DNA of 64,000 nucleotides from Massilia eurypsychrophila (GCF_002760655.1 NZ_PDOC01000010.1:1-64000); one strand, 5' to 3'. Counted from the stretch's first letter, positions 25,578-36,926 are shown. The notes: generated from the sequence alone by a model not told the origin. Numbers and translations are program-made.

Positions 25578-26183
25578 ATGACCCTCATTAAGTTCATCGA
25601 AATCATGGCGATCCTGGTCGGCGCGTTCTCCGGCTTCATCGAAGCGCGGCGCAAGCGGATGGACCTGGTGGGCGTGTTCACGGTTGCCTTCATCACCGCG
25701 TTCGGCGGCGGTACGCTGCGCGACATCCTGCTCGATCGCCGGCCGCTGTTCTGGGTCATCCACCAGGAATACGCGATCCTGATCTTCGTGCTGGCCCTGG
25801 TCGCCTCGCCGCTGATCCGCACCTTGCGCCAGATCGTCTCCGAGCGCCTGATCGTCATCGCCGACGCCATCGGCCTTGGCCTGTTCTCGATCGCCGGCGT
25901 GGCCGCCGCGCTGGACGCGCAGATGCCGATCTTCATCGCCTCGATGATGGGAGTAATCACGGGAATTTTTGGGGGCGTGCTGCGCGACATCGTCTGCAAC
26001 GAAGTGCCGATGGTGTTCCGGGACGGCAAACCCTACGCGATCTGCGCCTTCCTCGGCAGCTGGATGTTCCTGCTGATGCGCATGTCCGAACTGCCGCACG
26101 ACTTCGCGCTCTGGTCGAGCGCGACGTTCATCGTCGTGCTGCGCCTGGTCAGCTGGAAATTCGACATGCGCCTGGGCCGCTGA
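25578..26183 (+). CDS. UPF0126 / trimeric intracellular cation channel-like membrane protein, 201 aa
   Basis: The protein is made of two homologous halves with three or four helices each. Both halves carry the glycine signature: AFGGGTLRDILLDRRPLFWV (about 39-58) and GIFGGVLRDIVCNEVPMVFR (about 130-149). This is the bacterial UPF0126 family, inner membrane, proposed as cation channel or small-solute transporter. The ATG at 25578 fits the usual family start; the codons before it are not hydrophobic. Its 3' end faces the glnB 3' end across a large palindrome. Confidence 0.85.
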   Translation: MTLIKFIEIMAILVGAFSGFIEARRKRMDLVGVFTVAFITAFGGGTLRDILLDRRPLFWVIHQEYAILIFVLALVASPLIRTLRQIVSERLIVIADAIGLGLFSIAGVAAALDAQMPIFIASMMGVITGIFGGVLRDIVCNEVPMVFRDGKPYAICAFLGSWMFLLMRMSELPHDFALWSSATFIVVLRLVSWKFDMRLGR

Positions 26184-26189
26184 AGTACC

Positions 26190-26275
26190 GGTGTCAGGTC
26201 TGACATTCGGACACGGCCCCAGCGCTACCGATATTGAGACAGTCGAGCCCGTGTTCGAATGTCAGACCTGACACC
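26190..26275. repeat. 86-bp inverted-repeat element between convergent genes (family B)
   Basis: GGTGTCAGGTCTGACATTCG opens the left arm (26190-26219) and its complement closes the right arm (26246-26275); arms match at 27 of 30 positions around a 26-bp loop. It lies between two convergent genes and could serve as a terminator for both, though there is no T-run. It belongs to the GTCTGAC element family seen elsewhere in the window. Confidence 0.8.
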
Positions 26276-26290
26276 AGCGTTTGACGTGAC

Positions 26291-28260
<1,970 letters not shown>

Positions 28261-28293
28261 AACGGTAAAACCTGATCACACCGAATTTGGATA

Positions 28294-29427
28294 ATGAATT
28301 ATCGCACGCATATCGTTTCTTCCCTATCCGACATCGGCCAGGGCGCATGGGATCAGCTGGCCATGGCGCAGCCGCGCGGCAACCCTTTCCTGTCGTACGC
28401 CTTCCTGCACGCGCTGCACGAGTCCGGCAGCGCCAGCGCCGAGTCGGGCTGGCAGCCGCAGTTCATCGCGCTGTACGACGGCGACACGCTGGCCGCCGCC
28501 ATGCCGCTGTACGTCAAGGCGCACTCGTACGGCGAGTACGTGTTCGACTGGGCCTGGGCCGACGCCTATCACCGCAACGGCCTCGACTACTACCCGAAGC
28601 TGCTGTCGGCCATCCCCTTCACCCCGGTGACCGGCCCGCGCCTGATGGCGGTCGACGCCACCGCGCGCGCCGCCTTGCTGAAGGTGCTGCGCGCCACCCA
28701 GAAAGCATCCGGCGTGTCGTCCACCCACATCCTGTATCCGCCCGAGGACCAGACCCAGCAGCTGGCCGACGCCGGCTTCATGCTGCGCAGCGGCGTGCAG
28801 TTCCACTGGCTTAACGCCGGCTACGCCGATTTCGACGCCTTCCTCGCCACGCTGGAACAGAAAAAGCGCAAGAACATCCGCGCCGAACGACGCAAGGTGC
28901 GCGAGGCCGGCGTCACCCTGCGGCGGGTGCGCGGGCGCGACGCCCTCGATGCCGACTGGCGATTGTTCAATCGCTGCTACCAGCACACCTACGCGGCGCA
29001 CCGCTCGACGCCCTACCTGAACCTGGATTTTTTCCGCCGCATCGGCCGCGACATGCCCGACAACATCCTGCTGGTGATCGCCGAGCGCGCGGGCGAGCCG
29101 ATCGCCGCCTCGCTGGTGATCCACTCGGCCGACACATTGTTTGGCCGCTACTGGGGCGAGCTCGAACGCGTGCCCTGCCTGCATTTCGAGACGGCCTATT
29201 ATCAGCCGCTGGAATTTTGCATCGAGCAAGGCATCGCCGTCTTCGAAGGTGGCGCCCAGGGCGAACACAAGATGGCGCGCGGCTTCCTGCCGACCAAGAC
29301 CTGGTCGGCGCACTGGCTGGCCCATCCCGCCTTTGCCGACGCCATCGAGCGCTTCCTCGAGCAGGAAGCCGGCGGCATCGACGACTACATCGACGAACTG
29401 ACCGACCGCAACCCCTTCCGTGGTTGA
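28294..29427 (+). CDS. FemAB-like GNAT-fold acyltransferase (COG3146-type), 377 aa
   Basis: The sequence matches the FemAB-like family of proteobacterial peptidogalycan-type proteins: GNPFLSYAFLHALHESGSAS near residue 29, YGEYVFDWAWADAY, PFTPVTGPRL, KKRKNIRAERRKV and GAQGEHKMARGF. It probably transfers an acyl or aminoacyl group, but the substrate is not established for this family. Cytoplasmic, no signal peptide. It is divergent from nadE and followed by a hairpin terminator. Confidence 0.85.
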   Translation: MNYRTHIVSSLSDIGQGAWDQLAMAQPRGNPFLSYAFLHALHESGSASAESGWQPQFIALYDGDTLAAAMPLYVKAHSYGEYVFDWAWADAYHRNGLDYYPKLLSAIPFTPVTGPRLMAVDATARAALLKVLRATQKASGVSSTHILYPPEDQTQQLADAGFMLRSGVQFHWLNAGYADFDAFLATLEQKKRKNIRAERRKVREAGVTLRRVRGRDALDADWRLFNRCYQHTYAAHRSTPYLNLDFFRRIGRDMPDNILLVIAERAGEPIAASLVIHSADTLFGRYWGELERVPCLHFETAYYQPLEFCIEQGIAVFEGGAQGEHKMARGFLPTKTWSAHWLAHPAFADAIERFLEQEAGGIDDYIDELTDRNPFRG

Positions 29428-29430
29428 ATT

Positions 29431-29491
29431 AAACCGTCGTGCCGACATCCGTCGGAAGTCGGTTTCGCCAATGGCCACGCGACGACGGTTT
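29431..29491 (+). terminator. terminator-like structure containing a family A repeat
   Basis: AAACCGTCGT (29431-29440) pairs with ACGACGGTTT (29482-29491), followed by TTAG. Inside are CCGAC/GTCGG and a copy of the family A extragenic repeat (29454-29475). The remaining 240 bp up to the receptor gene hold no gene, only the operator at 29611-29628 and the leader. Confidence 0.6.
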
Positions 29492-29610
29492 TAGCGAGCA
29501 ATCGAGCAAACCGTTGCGGCTTCGCTACGCTCGCGCCCACCCTGTCAGAACTACGAACACCCTCCGCTTCCCCACTGCTTCCCTGCGAAAAAGCCCTTTC
29601 CGGCCCCATG

Positions 29611-29628
29611 TTGTGCAATTTTGCACAC
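29611..29628. promoter_or_regulatory. operator-like palindrome upstream of the TonB-dependent receptor gene
   Basis: TTGTGCA-ATTT-TGCACAC is a 6-bp-arm palindrome of the form TGTGCA-N4-TGCACA, 110 bp before the receptor ATG. The same motif is at 33123-33139 and 33217-33234. It is a likely site for the LysR-type regulator encoded nearby. Confidence 0.6.
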
Positions 29629-29737
29629 AGGCCTTGCAAGCCGCTGGCTATTAATGAACTGCCAAACCGGGCACACTCTGTTGCATTGTGAATAAGCCGC
29701 AATAACAAAACATAAAATAACCCTGAAGGAGACTGTA

Positions 29738-32074
29738 ATGCGTATGACGAATAAACAGAAGACGGTGCTGCGTCGCTCGGTCGCGCTGATCATGGCGATC
29801 CCGGCCGTGTCATGGAGCACGGCATACGCGCAGACTACCGGCGGCCAGAGCGCCAGCGGCGAGATCGAAAAAGTCGTCGTCACCGCGCGCCGCCGCGCCG
29901 AGCTGATTCAGGACGTGCCTGGCGCGGTCACCGCCATCTCCGGCGCCCAGCTCGAAAAGCAGGCCATCCCCGACATCGCCGCGCTGGCCGACATGGTTCC
30001 CGGCACCACGCTGAAAAGCTCGCGCGGCACCAACACCACGCTGACGGCGTTTATCCGCGGCGTCGGCCAGCAGGACCCGGTCGCCGGCTACGAGCAAGGC
30101 GTCGGCATCTACCTCGACGACATCTACCTGGTCCGCCCGCAAGGCGCGCTGACCGACATCTACGACCTCGAACGCATCGAAGTGCTGCGCGGCCCGCAAG
30201 GCACGCTGTACGGCCGCAACACCATCGGCGGCGCCATCAAGTACGTCACCCGCAAACTGGCGCCGAAGACCACGCTCGACGCCAAGGCTACCATCGGCAG
30301 CTACGGCCAGAAGGACCTGGTCCTGAAGGCGAGCACCCCGGTCAGCGAGATGCTGCGCGTCGGCGGCACCATCGCCACCTTCAACCGCGACGGCTTCGGC
30401 AAGAACGTCATCACCGGCGCCGAGAACTACAACAAGGAAGTCGTCGCCGGCCGCCTGAGCGTGGAACTGACGCCCAACAGCGACCTGTTCATCCGCCTGG
30501 CGACCGACCGCACGGTCGACGACTCGAATCCAAAACAAGGCTACCGCCTCACCGCCGGCCCCGCACCGACCAACCTGCCGCCGCTCGCCGGCGACTATGA
30601 CACCCGTTCGAACCTGAACGCTGTCAACGGCCACGCGCAGCAAGTCATCGTCCAGGGCACGTCGCTGATGGGCGAGTACCAGATCAACCCGACCTTGTCG
30701 TTCAAGTCCGTCACCGCCTACCGCAAGTCGAAGACCTACGCGCCGATCGATTTCGATTCGCTGCCAACGCCGCTGTTTGAAGCGCCGACCATCTACTCGG
30801 ACGACCAGACCAGCCAGGAATTCCAGTTCACCTACACCGGCTCGAAGTTCCAGGGCGTGGCCGGCGTGTTCTGGATGAAGTCGAACGCCTTTAACGAATT
30901 CGACGTGCTGTACAACGCCGCCGGCGGCCTGTCGCTGTACACCCTCGACGACATCGACTCGAAGACCTGGGCCGCATTCGCCGACGTCAGCTACAACGTC
31001 ACCGACACCTTCAACGTCAACATCGGCGGCCGCTACACCGACGACGAGCGCAACGCGCGCATCTTCAAGAAGAACTACGTCGGCCTGACCGGCTCGCCAA
31101 CGCTGGGCAACCCGGCAGCCGTCGGCGGCGTCGCCAACACCGACATGGGCAAGAGTGATCTGCACCGCACCGACACCAAGTTCACGCCAAAGCTGGGCTT
31201 CGGCTGGAAATTCGCGCCGGAGCACAACCTCTACGGCACCGCCTCGCAAGGCTTCAAGGGCGGCATGTTCGACCCGCGCATGGACCTGGCCGGCAACCCG
31301 AACACGCCCGGCTCGCTGGCCAAGCGCAAAGGCGTCAATCCGGAAGAAGTCACCGCGTTCGAGCTGGGCATCAAGTCGAGCATGAATGGTGGCCGCCTGC
31401 AGACCAACGCCGCGGTGTTCTACACGGACTACAAGAACGTGCAGATCCCGGGCTCGGTGCCGACGTACGACGCGGCCGGCAACGTCAACGGCTTCGCCGG
31501 TTCGCTGAGCAATGCCGGCAAGGCCAAGATCAAGGGCTTCGAGCTCGAGGCAGTGTCGCATGTGACCAGCCAGCTCAATATCAGCGGCATGTACAGCTAC
31601 ATCGATGCCAAGTACAGCGAGTGGATCGTCCCGAACGCCGCCGGCACCGCGCTGATCAACGTCGCCGCGCAGGCCGAGTTCCAGAACACGCCGAAGCACG
31701 CCGCCAACATCACCGCCACGTACGACTGGGGCATGCCTCTGATGGGCCGCTCCGGCACCCTGTCGTTGATCAACAGCGTCTCGTACAAGAGCATGGTCTA
31801 CCAGACCGAGTTCGCGCGCACCGGCTCCACCCCGGCGCTCGACGCCACCGTGCCGTCGAACCTGATGCTGGCGCAGGCCGGCTACTCGCTGTGGGATGCG
31901 GGCCTGGTGTGGACCAGCAGCGACCGCAAGCTGCAAGTGGGCCTGCATGGCCGCAACCTGCTCGACAAGCGCTACAAGGTCGCCGGCTACAACTTCTCCG
32001 GCTTCTTCAACACCGTCACCACGTTCTACGGCGACCCGCGCACCGTGCGCCTGACGCTCGGCTACAAGTTCTAA
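29738..32074 (+). CDS. TonB-dependent outer-membrane receptor, 778 aa
   Basis: This is an outer-membrane gated porin for uptake of a scarce or bulky nutrient. A signal peptide ends near residue 31 (AYAQ), followed by a TonB box-like EKVVVTARRR. The plug domain contains RIEVLRGPQGTLYGRNTIGG, and a 22-strand-type barrel ends in the outer-membrane signature LTLGYKF with terminal Phe. A GAAGGAG site precedes the ATG. It resembles the receptors for plant-derived or aromatic/ester compounds rather than siderophore receptors, but substrate is not determinable. Predicted regulation is by the LysR-type protein through the upstream palindrome. Confidence 0.9.
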   Translation: MRMTNKQKTVLRRSVALIMAIPAVSWSTAYAQTTGGQSASGEIEKVVVTARRRAELIQDVPGAVTAISGAQLEKQAIPDIAALADMVPGTTLKSSRGTNTTLTAFIRGVGQQDPVAGYEQGVGIYLDDIYLVRPQGALTDIYDLERIEVLRGPQGTLYGRNTIGGAIKYVTRKLAPKTTLDAKATIGSYGQKDLVLKASTPVSEMLRVGGTIATFNRDGFGKNVITGAENYNKEVVAGRLSVELTPNSDLFIRLATDRTVDDSNPKQGYRLTAGPAPTNLPPLAGDYDTRSNLNAVNGHAQQVIVQGTSLMGEYQINPTLSFKSVTAYRKSKTYAPIDFDSLPTPLFEAPTIYSDDQTSQEFQFTYTGSKFQGVAGVFWMKSNAFNEFDVLYNAAGGLSLYTLDDIDSKTWAAFADVSYNVTDTFNVNIGGRYTDDERNARIFKKNYVGLTGSPTLGNPAAVGGVANTDMGKSDLHRTDTKFTPKLGFGWKFAPEHNLYGTASQGFKGGMFDPRMDLAGNPNTPGSLAKRKGVNPEEVTAFELGIKSSMNGGRLQTNAAVFYTDYKNVQIPGSVPTYDAAGNVNGFAGSLSNAGKAKIKGFELEAVSHVTSQLNISGMYSYIDAKYSEWIVPNAAGTALINVAAQAEFQNTPKHAANITATYDWGMPLMGRSGTLSLINSVSYKSMVYQTEFARTGSTPALDATVPSNLMLAQAGYSLWDAGLVWTSSDRKLQVGLHGRNLLDKRYKVAGYNFSGFFNTVTTFYGDPRTVRLTLGYKF

Positions 32075-32091
32075 GCTAGCCGCATCAAACC

Positions 32092-32125
32092 AAAGGGCGC
32101 CGCATGTGAATGCGGCGCCCTTTTT
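32092..32125 (+). terminator. strong intrinsic terminator of the receptor gene
   Basis: GGGCGCCGCAT (32095-32105) pairs with ATGCGGCGCCC (32110-32120) around GTGA, followed by TTTTT. It lies about 20 bp after the receptor stop codon. Confidence 0.92.
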
Positions 32126-32133
32126 CGATTACT

Positions 32134-32154
32134 GGTCTGACCTATGGTCAGACC
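32134..32154. repeat. short GTCTGAC palindrome between convergent genes (family B)
   Basis: GGTCTGACC-TAT-GGTCAGACC is a perfect 9-bp inverted repeat. It lies between the receptor terminator and the 3' end of the LysR gene, and shares its core with the 26190 and 59643 elements. Confidence 0.65.
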
Positions 32155-32172
32155 GCAGATATCGGCCGAAGT

Positions 32173-33123
32173 TCAGGCTTTGCGCAGTCGCGGCGACGTC
32201 AGCGCCGTGCCGCCGGCATGGACGAACAGCTCCGGCTGCGCGTCGGCATATTCGCGCAGCAGGTTCCACACGGCGCGCACGCGCGGCAGGCGATACAGGT
32301 CGACCGGCGCCACCATCCAGTAGGCGCGCTCGGCGAACACCACGTCCTGCAGGATCGGCACCAGCCGGCCGTCATCCGGAACCACGTACGGCGGCGCCAT
32401 CATCAGCCCGAGCCCGGCGGCGGCGGCTTCGGCCTGCGCCATCATGCCGGTGCAGCACAGGCGGCGGCGCGGCGTGAAGCCGAGCGCGTCGAGGAAATTG
32501 AGTTCGTTGCTGGCCAGCCGGTCCTGCACGTAGTCGACGAAATCGTGTTCGGCCAGGTCCGACTGCCGCTCGATCGGCCGATGGCGCGCCAGGTAATCGG
32601 GCGAGCCGTATAAATACAGCCGGAACGACGCCAGGCGCGTGACCATGTAGCGGCCCGTGTTGGGCGCATCGAGCGTGACGCCGAGGTCGGCCTCGCGGTT
32701 GGCCAGGTTGGCGAAGCGCGGCTGCACCAGCAGGTCGATCGACAGGTCCGGATGCTCGGTCAGGAAGCGCGCCAGCAGCGGCGTGATGACGCGTACGCCA
32801 AGCACCTCCGGCACGCCGAGGCGCACCACGCCGCGCACTTCGACCTGGTTGCCGCTTAGCTGGTCTTGCGCGGCCAGCGCCGCGCTCTCCATCACTTCGG
32901 CGTGCGGCAGCAGCGCCTGGCCCATTTCGGTCAGCTCGTAGCCTTCGCGCGAGCGATCGAACAGCGTCGTGCCGAGCTGCGTCTCGAGGCGGTCGATGCG
33001 GCGCGCCACGGTGGTGTGCTCGACCTCGAGCCCGCGCGAGGCGCCGGACAAGGTGCCGGCGCGCGCCAGCTCGAGAAAGAAACGCAGATCTGTCCACTCA
33101 GGCAAGGTTTTCATGCGAGACAT
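32173..33123 (-). CDS. LysR-family transcriptional regulator, 316 aa
   Basis: The N-terminal winged HTH (WTDLRFFLELARAGTLSGAS, VARRIDRLETQLGTTLFDRS) is typical of LysR regulators, and the rest is the inducer-binding domain. It is divergent from the hydrolase/SDR/ABC operon and convergent with the TonB receptor gene. A TTGTGCA-N4-TGCGCA palindrome overlaps its own start codon, suggesting autoregulation. The likely role is induction of the neighbouring uptake and degradation genes by a pathway compound, which is inferred from position and the shared palindromes. Confidence 0.9.
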   Translation of the reverse strand: MSRMKTLPEWTDLRFFLELARAGTLSGASRGLEVEHTTVARRIDRLETQLGTTLFDRSREGYELTEMGQALLPHAEVMESAALAAQDQLSGNQVEVRGVVRLGVPEVLGVRVITPLLARFLTEHPDLSIDLLVQPRFANLANREADLGVTLDAPNTGRYMVTRLASFRLYLYGSPDYLARHRPIERQSDLAEHDFVDYVQDRLASNELNFLDALGFTPRRRLCCTGMMAQAEAAAAGLGLMMAPPYVVPDDGRLVPILQDVVFAERAYWMVAPVDLYRLPRVRAVWNLLREYADAQPELFVHAGGTALTSPRLRKA

Positions 33124-33139
33124 TGTGCATCAGTGCGCA
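33123..33139. promoter_or_regulatory. operator-like palindrome over the LysR gene start
   Basis: TTGTGCA-TCAG-TGCGCA is the third, slightly degenerate copy of the TGTGCA-N4-TGCACA motif. It begins at the first base of the LysR start codon, a placement expected for repression of the regulator by itself. Confidence 0.5.
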
Positions 33140-33216
33140 TTGAAATGGCAATTCATTCATCAAACCGCGCGCAAATGCACCGCAAGACGGGCCGCTTTGG
33201 CGCTGCCAGGCCGGCG

Positions 33217-33234
33217 TTGTGCATAAATGCACAA
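33217..33234. promoter_or_regulatory. operator-like palindrome upstream of the hydrolase operon
   Basis: TTGTGCAT-AA-ATGCACAA is a perfect 8-bp-arm palindrome located 90 bp before the hydrolase start and 94 bp from the LysR start. It is the best copy of the motif and the expected activation site of the divergent operon. Confidence 0.65.
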
Positions 33235-33323
33235 AGGGTGTTCACCGTCTTATCTTACGAACAAGAGGCTTTTGGCGCACACTGCACGGCAATCAGGATT
33301 CCAAAAAAATATACGGGACGGAC

Positions 33324-34196
33324 GTGGCCACTTTCAGCGAAACCAGCTTTACCAGCGACGACGGCCTGCGCCTGTACGCACGCGACTACGCGCCGGCCAG
33401 CGGGCCGGCACGCCTGCCGGTCATCTGCATCCACGGGCTGACGCGTAATTCGGCCGACTTCGACGAGCTGGCGCCATGGATCGCCGCGCAGGGTCGGCGC
33501 GTGCTGGCCGTCGACGTGCGCGGCCGCGGCAACTCGGCCTACGATCCGAATCCGGCCAACTACAACCTGGCGGTCTACGCCGGCGACATCATCAAGCTGG
33601 CGCACGACCTGGGCATCGAGCGCGCGGTCTTCATCGGCACCTCGATGGGCGGCCTGATCACGATGACGCTGGCGCTGCGCCGTCTGCGCCTGATCGCCGC
33701 CGCGGTGCTCAACGACGTCGGTCCCGCGCTGTCGGGCCGTGGCCTGCAGCGCATCGCCGGCTACGCCGGCAATGCCGAACCGGTCGCCAGCTGGGACGAC
33801 GCCGCCGCCTACATGCGCGGCATAAACGAAGTGGCCTTCCCCGCCAACACGGAGCACGACTGGGACAAGTGGGCGCGCCGCGCGTTCGCCGAGACCGCGT
33901 CCGGCCAGCTCGGCATGCGCTACGACCCGGGCATCGCCATCGGCATCCGCACCGGCAAACTCAAACCGTCGTCGATGACGGCGCGCTTCGCCTTTCGCCG
34001 GCTGGCGCACAAGCGCCCTACCCTGCTCATTCGCGGCGCCCTGTCCGACCTGGTCGAGCAGGAACAGGTGTCGATGATGCGGGCGGCGGCGCCGATGATG
34101 GCGTACGCCGAAGTGGCCGACGTCGGCCACGCGCCGATGCTCAACGAGCCGCAGGCGCTGGCGGCGCTGCGCGAGTTTCTCGGGAGCGTAGATTGA
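33324..34196 (+). CDS. alpha/beta hydrolase, 290 aa
   Basis: This is a cytoplasmic serine hydrolase. It has the oxyanion strand VICIHGLTRN (33-42), the nucleophile elbow IGTSMGGL with Ser107, an Asp in RGALSDLVE and the catalytic His in VGHAPML. Its overall form is that of esterase/lactonase-like enzymes. The GTG at 33324 was chosen because it is preceded by GGGACG and starts the domain; upstream codons to 33219 overlap the operator. It is first in an operon with an SDR and a branched-chain ABC transporter. An ester, thioester or lactone imported by the transporter is a plausible substrate. Confidence 0.85.
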   Translation: MATFSETSFTSDDGLRLYARDYAPASGPARLPVICIHGLTRNSADFDELAPWIAAQGRRVLAVDVRGRGNSAYDPNPANYNLAVYAGDIIKLAHDLGIERAVFIGTSMGGLITMTLALRRLRLIAAAVLNDVGPALSGRGLQRIAGYAGNAEPVASWDDAAAYMRGINEVAFPANTEHDWDKWARRAFAETASGQLGMRYDPGIAIGIRTGKLKPSSMTARFAFRRLAHKRPTLLIRGALSDLVEQEQVSMMRAAAPMMAYAEVADVGHAPMLNEPQALAALREFLGSVD

Positions 34197-34210
34197 ACAA
34201 CGCCGGCGCC

Positions 34211-34954
34211 ATGAACCTGTGCGGCAAGGTGATCATCGTCACCGGCGCCGCGCAAGGCATTGGCCTGGCGATCGCCGAGCGCTGCGCCGACGCCGGCGCC
34301 GCCGTGGCGGTGTGGGACAACCAGGCCGACGCGATTGCCGGCGCGCTCGAACGGATTGGCGACCGTAATCCGCGCGCGCAGATCGCCGGCTTCATCGTCG
34401 ACGTCGCCGACCTGGCGGCGGTGCACGACGCGGTGAAGGCGACGCTGGCGCGCTTTGGCCGCATCGATGGGCTGGTCAACAACGCCGGCGTCGTCGCCGA
34501 TGCGCAGATATCGAAGATGAGCGAAGCGCAGTGGGACCGCGTCATCGACATCAACCTCAAAGGTGTGTTTAACTGCACCCGCGCCAGCGTCGAGGCGCTG
34601 CTCGCCAGTGCCGGCTCGATCGTCAACATCTCGTCGATCGTCGGCATGTCGGGCAACTATGGCCAGACCAATTACGCCGCCGCCAAGGCCGGCGTGCTGG
34701 GCATGAGCAAGACGTGGGCGCGCGAGCTCGGTCGCAAGGGCGTGCGCAGCAATGCGATCTGCCCCGGCTTCATCGAAACGCCGATACTGGCGAAGATGCC
34801 GGCGCGGGTCATCGAGGAGATGGTGGCGCAGATCCCGCAAAAGCGGATGGGACAACCGCGCGAGATCGCGGCGGCAGCCGTTTTCCTGCTGTCGGCCGAA
34901 GCAAGCTACATTAATGGTGCCACGCTCGAAGTTACGGGCGGGCTGACACTTTGA
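34211..34954 (+). CDS. short-chain dehydrogenase/reductase (FabG-like), 247 aa
   Basis: An NAD(P)-dependent oxidoreductase: the nucleotide-binding TGAAQGIG (11-18), the NNAG motif (90-93) and the Ser-Tyr-Lys triad (S142, Y155, K159) are all intact. The acidic residue after the second strand (WDNQAD) suggests NAD preference. The start lies 14 bp after the hydrolase stop, without a strong ribosome-binding site, so coupling is likely. It probably oxidises the alcohol released by the hydrolase or reduces a 3-oxoacyl compound; the context favours catabolism. Confidence 0.88.
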   Translation: MNLCGKVIIVTGAAQGIGLAIAERCADAGAAVAVWDNQADAIAGALERIGDRNPRAQIAGFIVDVADLAAVHDAVKATLARFGRIDGLVNNAGVVADAQISKMSEAQWDRVIDINLKGVFNCTRASVEALLASAGSIVNISSIVGMSGNYGQTNYAAAKAGVLGMSKTWARELGRKGVRSNAICPGFIETPILAKMPARVIEEMVAQIPQKRMGQPREIAAAAVFLLSAEASYINGATLEVTGGLTL

Positions 34955-34968
34955 CGGAGACAAACGCT

Positions 34969-36156
34969 ATGAAAAAACTGATTCCCCTGCTGCTTCCCGT
35001 GCTCGTTGCCGCCGCCTTCGCGCCGGCCGCCGCATCCGCCCAGGACCTGAAGGTCGCCCTCATCGCCGGCAAGACCGGCGTGCTGGAAGCTTACGCCAAG
35101 GAGACCGAGACCGGCTTCATGATGGGCCTTGAGTACCTGACCGGCGGGAAGATGGAGATCAATGGCCGCAAGCTGAAGGTCATCGTCAAGGACGACCAGA
35201 GCAAGCCTGACCTGGGCCGCACCCTGCTGGCCGAAGCGTACGGCGACGACAAGGTCGACATCGCGGTCGGCACCAGCTCGTCCGGCTCGGCCATCGCGAT
35301 GCTGCCGGTGGCGCTCGAATACAAGAAGGTGCTGATCGTCGAGCCGGCGGTGGCCGATGCCATCACCGGCGACAAATGGAACCGCTACATTTTCCGCACC
35401 GCGCGCAATTCGACGCAGGATGCAGCCGCCGCAGCCGCTGTCTCGCCGGCCGGCAGCTACGCATTCCTGGCGCAGGACTACGCATTTGGCCGCGACGGCG
35501 TGAAGGCGGCGAAGGTAGCGCTGGCGGCGGCCGGCCGCAAGACCAACGTGGTCCATGAAGAATACGCGCCGCAGACCGCGACCGACTTCACCGCGTCGGC
35601 GCAGCGATTGTTCGACGCGCTCAAGGACAAGCCGCAGCCGCGCGTGCTGTCGATCGTCTGGGCCGGCCCGCACCCGATGAACAAGATCGCCGACATGAAG
35701 CCCGAGCGCTACGGCATCACGCTGGCGCCGAACGGGAACATCCTGCCGGTGCTGAAGACGTGGAAAAACTTCGGCGGCACCGAAGGGACGATCTATTACT
35801 ACTACGCCTTCCCGAAGAACAAGATGAACGACTGGCTGGTGGCCGAGCACACCAAGCGCTACAAGGCGCCGCCAGACATGTTCACCGCCGGCGGCTTCGC
35901 CGCGGCCAGCGCGGTCGTCACCGCGTTGACCCGTGCCGGTTCCGGCGACAGCGAAAAGCTGGTGGCGGCAATGGAAGGCATGGAGTTCGAGACGCCAAAA
36001 GGCAAGATGAGCTTCCGCAAGGAAGACCACCAGGCGATCCAGTCGATGTACCACTTCCGCATCAAGAAGCAGCAAAAGAGCGAGTGGGACCTGCTCGAAC
36101 TGGTGCGCGAGATCCCGGCCAGCGAAATGCCGGTGCCGGTGCGGAACAAGCGCTGA
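34969..36156 (+). CDS. ABC transporter periplasmic substrate-binding protein (branched-chain amino-acid type), 395 aa
   Basis: A signal peptide (MKKLIPLLLPVLVAAAFAPA, cut near ASA) is followed by a type I periplasmic-binding fold of the LivJ/K family: VALIAGKTGVLE, the hinge VGTSSSGSAIAMLPVALEYK and FLAQDYAFGRDG. The ligand may be an amino acid or an aromatic/short-chain acid, since this family has broadened. The ATG at 34969 has a GGAG site. It starts the transporter part of the operon. Confidence 0.9.
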   Translation: MKKLIPLLLPVLVAAAFAPAAASAQDLKVALIAGKTGVLEAYAKETETGFMMGLEYLTGGKMEINGRKLKVIVKDDQSKPDLGRTLLAEAYGDDKVDIAVGTSSSGSAIAMLPVALEYKKVLIVEPAVADAITGDKWNRYIFRTARNSTQDAAAAAAVSPAGSYAFLAQDYAFGRDGVKAAKVALAAAGRKTNVVHEEYAPQTATDFTASAQRLFDALKDKPQPRVLSIVWAGPHPMNKIADMKPERYGITLAPNGNILPVLKTWKNFGGTEGTIYYYYAFPKNKMNDWLVAEHTKRYKAPPDMFTAGGFAAASAVVTALTRAGSGDSEKLVAAMEGMEFETPKGKMSFRKEDHQAIQSMYHFRIKKQQKSEWDLLELVREIPASEMPVPVRNKR

Positions 36157-36157
36157 C

Positions 36158-36926
36158 ATGGGCGCCAGCAGCACGCTCGTGCCATCCTTGTCGACGCGCG
36201 ACCTGACCATCCGCTTCGGCGGCCACGTCGCGGTCAACCAGGTTACGGCCGATTTCTACCCCGGCACGCTGACGGTGATCGTCGGCCCGAACGGCGCCGG
36301 CAAGACCACCTACTTCAACCTGATGTCGGGGCAACTGCCGGCGACGTCGGGCAGCGTGCACCTGCACGGCAAGGACATCACCGGCTCGGGCGCGGCGCAT
36401 CGCACCCGGCTCGGCATCGGCCGCGCCTTCCAGCTGACCAACCTGTTCCCCAACCTGTCGGTACTGGAAAACGTGCGGCTGGCCGTGCAGAGCCATGCCG
36501 GCATCGGCATGAACATGTTCTCGATGTGGTTCGGCCACAAGGAACTGATCGAGCGCGCCGGCCATTACCTCGAGCGCGTGGCGCTCGGCGCTCGGCGCGA
36601 CACCAAGGTGGCGGCGCTGTCGCATGGCGACAAGCGCAAGCTGGAGGTGGCGATTTTGCTGGCGCTCGAACCGGACGTGATGATGTTCGACGAGCCGACC
36701 GCCGGCATGAGCGTCGACGAGGTGCCGGTGGTGCTCGACCTGATCCACCAGGTCAAGGCCGAGCGCAACAAGACCATCCTGCTCGTCGAGCACAAGATGG
36801 ACGTCGTGCGCAAGCTGGCCGACCGCATCATCGTGCTGCACAACGGCACCCTGGTCGCCGACGGCAATCCGGTCGAAGTCATGGCCTCGCAGATCGTACA
36901 GGAAGCCTATCTTGGAACACCCGAAC

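Noticed and set aside
28324-29478. Long antisense frames over GC-rich core genes (e.g. 384 codons opposite the acyltransferase gene, 712 codons opposite the TonB receptor, 835 codons opposite rpoD)
   Set aside because: They mirror the codon structure of the sense genes (third-position GC) and have no domains or ribosome-binding sites.
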